A stretch of 8,700 nucleotides of DNA from DATKMG01 sp035541995. Lineage in GTDB: Bacteria; Acidobacteriota; Terriglobia; Versatilivoradales; Versatilivoraceae. Location of the stretch: assembly GCA_035541995.1 (NCBI GenBank), contig DATKMG010000360.1:1-8700 (forward strand). Reading direction: 5' to 3'. Shown piece by piece: positions 7,037-8,700 of this stretch. The stretch's first letter is position 1. Every line of letters begins with the position of its first letter. Both the position numbers and the translations under genes were made by a program. A model generated the notes under the pieces. It saw nothing but the letters and a program-made list of their open reading frames with translations, had not been told where the DNA came from and did not search any database.

Positions 7037-7163
7037 TGCCCCCGGAAGGGGCATGAGAGGCTCTCTTGAAGATCACTTATTCGTAGGGAACGGTCGGCGT
7101 TCCCTTCCCCCGACCAAACAGGAATCTTAATTCGCAACCGGGAGCGCTACGGAGAGCGTTCCC
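7037..7163. repeat. Three hairpins preceding ftsW, one with a competing pairing
   Basis: Hairpin tgcccc / ggggca spans 7037-7053 (5-nt loop). Hairpin gggaacg / cgttccc spans 7086-7104 (perfect 7 bp, 5-nt loop). Hairpin gggagcgct / agcgttccc spans 7140-7163 (9 bp with one G-U, 6-nt loop). The sequence ggtcgg (7092-7097), in the loop region of the second, is complementary to ccgacc (7110-7115); forming that helix excludes the 7086-7104 stem. The block gcgttccc repeats directly at 7097-7104 and 7156-7163. None is followed by a T-tract, so intrinsic termination is unlikely. Confidence 0.5.
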
Positions 7164-7203
7164 CACCCTTTTCATTTGAAGAGCTGAGGCAGGCGAACAT
7201 CCG

Positions 7204-7223
7204 GTGAGGGATAATTCACAATG
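7204..7223 (+). promoter_or_regulatory. ftsW ribosome binding site with long spacing
   Basis: The gtgaggg at 7204-7210 is the best Shine-Dalgarno match before the ftsW ATG at 7221, with about 10 nt between. The spacing is at the long end of the usual range. A gataat at 7210-7215 resembles a -10 box but has no -35 at proper distance and would leave essentially no leader. Confidence 0.5.
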
Positions 7224-8312
7224 GCCCGAAAACTCTCCTCTGACAAGCTGCTCTTTGCGGTTACAGTATTTTTGGTCCTGGTTGGAGTCGTGATGGTATT
7301 TAGCGCATCGGCCGAAATGGCTAATGAGAAGTTCCACTCTCCTTATTATTTTCTATTGCGACAGGGCTTGTGGGCTGCGCTGGGGTTGTTGGGAATGTCT
7401 GTCTTTATGCATATCGACTACCACTTCTATCGCAAGCCTCTTTTGGTTTTTGGCGGTCTTTTCGTGTGTGCACTGTTGCTTCTGTCAGTGTTCTTCCTCG
7501 ATAAGAACCACAATACACACCGTTGGTTCAAGTTGGGATTTGTGTCATTCCAACCCTCTGAACTTACTAAAATCTCCCTGCTTATATTCGTGGCCTATTT
7601 CCTTGAAAAACGGGCGGGCCAAATCAATGATCTCCGCCTGACCCTGGCTCCTCTGGGCACGGTACTGATGGTGTTTGTCGGGCTGGTGTTCCTGGAGCCT
7701 GACCTGGGGACTGCAGCAGCCATCGTGTTGGTGACCCTGATTCTTCTGTGGGTCGCCGGATTGAGCTGGAAGTATGTGGGAGCCCTTATTTTAGTGGCGG
7801 TCCCTGCCTTATTTTGTTCCATCTACTTCTTCGCCTATAGGGCCAGGCGGCTTGGAGTTTTCTGGGATCCTTGGAAAGATCGACGTGGAACAGGTTTTCA
7901 GATTGTTCAATCGTTGATTGCAGTGGGTACTGGAGGATTATTCGGGACTGGGTTGATGGATGGCAAGCAGAAGCTCTTCTACCTCCCTGAGCCTCATACT
8001 GACTTCATCTACGCTGTTCTTGGAGAGGAGTTCGGGTTGGCAGGGTCCATTTTGTTATTAGCCCTCTTTCTAGTTTTTCTGTGGCGCGGGCTGAGAATAT
8101 CTCTGAGGGCACCGGACCCCTTAGGGAAGTACCTCGGCATTGGACTGTCGATGATGGTGATTTGCCAGGCCTTCATCAACATGAGTGTCGTCTTAAGTCT
8201 GCTGCCAACCAAAGGGATCCCATTGCCCTTTGTCAGCTATGGTGGCTCCTCTCTTTTGATCAGCTTGGTGGGAGTAGGGGTCCTGTTGAATGTTTCTCAG
8301 CATTCCAACTAG
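7221..8312 (+). CDS. ftsW: SEDS-family septal peptidoglycan glycosyltransferase (FtsW)
   Basis: FtsW polymerises lipid II into glycan strands at the septum, in complex with the class B PBP FtsI. The 363-residue protein is highly hydrophobic with about ten membrane segments and a very short cytoplasmic N-terminus (MARKLSSDK). Family motifs are in order: VMVFSASA (24-31), HRWFKLGFVSFQPSELTK (100-117), FLEPDLGTAA (157-166), GTGFQIVQSLIAVGTGGLFG (223-242), LPEPHTDFIYAVLGEEFG (255-272) and PTKGIPLPFVSYGGSSLL (329-346). Asp261 in HTDF corresponds to the aspartate shown to be essential in RodA/FtsW. RodA is the alternative name, but the position between murD and murG and the GIPLPFVSYGGSS form favour FtsW. 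The gene is preceded by the 589-bp structured gap rather than by murD directly, so it may have its own transcription start or depend on read-through. MurG begins 22 bp downstream. Confidence 0.95.
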   Translation: MARKLSSDKLLFAVTVFLVLVGVVMVFSASAEMANEKFHSPYYFLLRQGLWAALGLLGMSVFMHIDYHFYRKPLLVFGGLFVCALLLLSVFFLDKNHNTHRWFKLGFVSFQPSELTKISLLIFVAYFLEKRAGQINDLRLTLAPLGTVLMVFVGLVFLEPDLGTAAAIVLVTLILLWVAGLSWKYVGALILVAVPALFCSIYFFAYRARRLGVFWDPWKDRRGTGFQIVQSLIAVGTGGLFGTGLMDGKQKLFYLPEPHTDFIYAVLGEEFGLAGSILLLALFLVFLWRGLRISLRAPDPLGKYLGIGLSMMVICQAFINMSVVLSLLPTKGIPLPFVSYGGSSLLISLVGVGVLLNVSQHSN

Positions 8313-8322
8313 ACACCGACCC

Positions 8323-8337
8323 GGAAAGGTAAGGGTG
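8323..8337 (+). promoter_or_regulatory. murG ribosome binding site and GTG start
   Basis: The ggaaagg at 8323-8329 lies 5 nt before GTG at 8335, in frame with the MurG glycine-rich loop. The product begins MEGLIKLRVLIAGGGTGGH. The other in-frame candidates, CTG 8344 and TTG 8362, have no comparable Shine-Dalgarno, and TTG would cut into the first beta strand. Confidence 0.65.
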
Positions 8338-8700
8338 GAAGGACTGATTAAGCTAAGAGTCTTGATAGCGGGCGGAGGGACAGGCGGTCACGTCTTCCCC
8401 GGAATTGCGATCGCCAAGGAGGTCCGGAGACGCTACCCGCAAGCAGAGATCTGGTTTGTGGGAAGCCAACGAGGCATAGAAAAGGACATCGTTCCATCCC
8501 ACGGGTTCACGCTTAGAACTATTCAGGTCTCGGGACTCAAGGGGATGCAAGGGCTAAAACTCTTGAAGGCGCTCTGGGTCATCCCTTTTAGTGTTAAGGA
8601 GTCCTACCGGATCCTCCGTGAATTCCGGCCACAAGTCGTAATAGGCGTTGGTGGCTACAGCTCGGGTCCGCCCGTTCTGGTTGCTACATTAATGGGGATC
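8335..8700 (+). CDS. murG: UDP-N-acetylglucosamine--N-acetylmuramyl-(pentapeptide) pyrophosphoryl-undecaprenol GlcNAc transferase (MurG), 3' partial
   Basis: MurG is the peripheral, cytoplasmic-face GT28 glycosyltransferase that adds GlcNAc to lipid I to form lipid II, the substrate later flipped and polymerised by FtsW. The 122 codons present cover most of the N-terminal Rossmann domain. RVLIAGGGTGGHVFPGIAIA (8-27) contains the first glycine-rich loop. IWFVGSQRGIEKDIVP (39-54) follows. VVIGVGGYSSGPPVLVA (101-117) is the second glycine-rich motif, which contacts the lipid phosphate in the family. The donor-binding C-terminal domain lies beyond the window. The non-ATG start at 8335 is supported by a good Shine-Dalgarno sequence. 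The 22-bp spacing from ftsW indicates one transcript. No frame disruption is seen in the visible portion. Confidence 0.95.
   Translation, partial: MEGLIKLRVLIAGGGTGGHVFPGIAIAKEVRRRYPQAEIWFVGSQRGIEKDIVPSHGFTLRTIQVSGLKGMQGLKLLKALWVIPFSVKESYRILREFRPQVVIGVGGYSSGPPVLVATLMGI

Larger units (their letters stand above)
6632..7220. other. 589-bp murD-ftsW intergenic region dense in inverted repeats; no credible gene
   Basis: Long stop-free frames exist on both strands here (174 and 131 codons). Their translations are Pro/Gly/Ser-rich, lack recognisable domains, overlap each other on opposite strands and run into murD, so they are rejected as genes. The content is a chain of palindromes: 6650-6701, 6751-7026 (nested) and 7037-7163. 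Hand count gives 66 percent G+C over 6661-6960, above sampled coding lines (about 43-58 percent). All other gaps in the cluster are at most 124 bp, so this looks like an insertion of interspersed palindromic elements or a large structured RNA leader for ftsW-murG. Nothing recognisable as a transposase, tRNA, rRNA, RNase P or tmRNA was found. Confidence 0.75.

Noticed and set aside
6606..7130. 174-codon + strand open frame spanning the murD end and the intergenic gap
   Set aside because: Gly/Pro/Ser/Arg-rich translation with no domain, start inside murD without a ribosome binding site, and the frame runs through all the palindromes; openness is explained by high G+C.
6632..7220. CRISPR array
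   Set aside because: The repeats are inverted and unequal, with no regular direct-repeat and spacer periodicity, and no cas gene is nearby.

Overview
The window is a chromosomal segment of a dcw (division and cell wall) cluster. All genes lie on the + strand in the order ftsI (3' part only), murE, murF, mraY, murD, ftsW, murG (5' part only). Together they encode the cytoplasmic Mur ligases, the first two membrane/lipid steps of peptidoglycan synthesis (MraY, MurG) and the septal polymerase pair (FtsW SEDS glycosyltransferase, FtsI transpeptidase). MurE carries the DNPR signature of meso-diaminopimelate-adding enzymes, so the wall is probably mDAP type.

Layout: 1-968 FtsI C-terminus with KTG motif and one PASTA domain; 969-1087 short gap; murE 1088-2560, overlapping murF (2557-3978) by the ATGA tetranucleotide; 3979-4102 short gap; mraY 4103-5245, then 6 bp to a TTG-started murD (5252-6631); a 589-bp gap without a credible gene (6632-7220); ftsW 7221-8312; 22 bp; GTG-started murG from 8335 off the window end.

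The organism cannot be fixed from the sequence alone. A PASTA-bearing FtsI, mDAP-type MurE, mraY with a roughly 20-residue N-terminal extension and mid-range G+C fit Acidobacteriota or a related deep-branching Gram-negative phylum best; this is inference from family resemblance.

The genes are ordinary and intact. The only stretch not explained by them is the murD-ftsW gap. It is G+C-rich (hand count 198 of 300 bases in 6661-6960) and packed with inverted repeats: two tandem 7-bp hairpins closed by an outer stem (6650-6701), a roughly 276-nt nested fold closed by 20-nt arms matching at 18 positions (6751-6770 / 7007-7026), and three further hairpins before ftsW (7037-7163). This looks like one or more palindromic interspersed elements or a large structured RNA leader placed inside an otherwise compact operon. 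It is the best candidate for something undescribed here, but its function is unknown.
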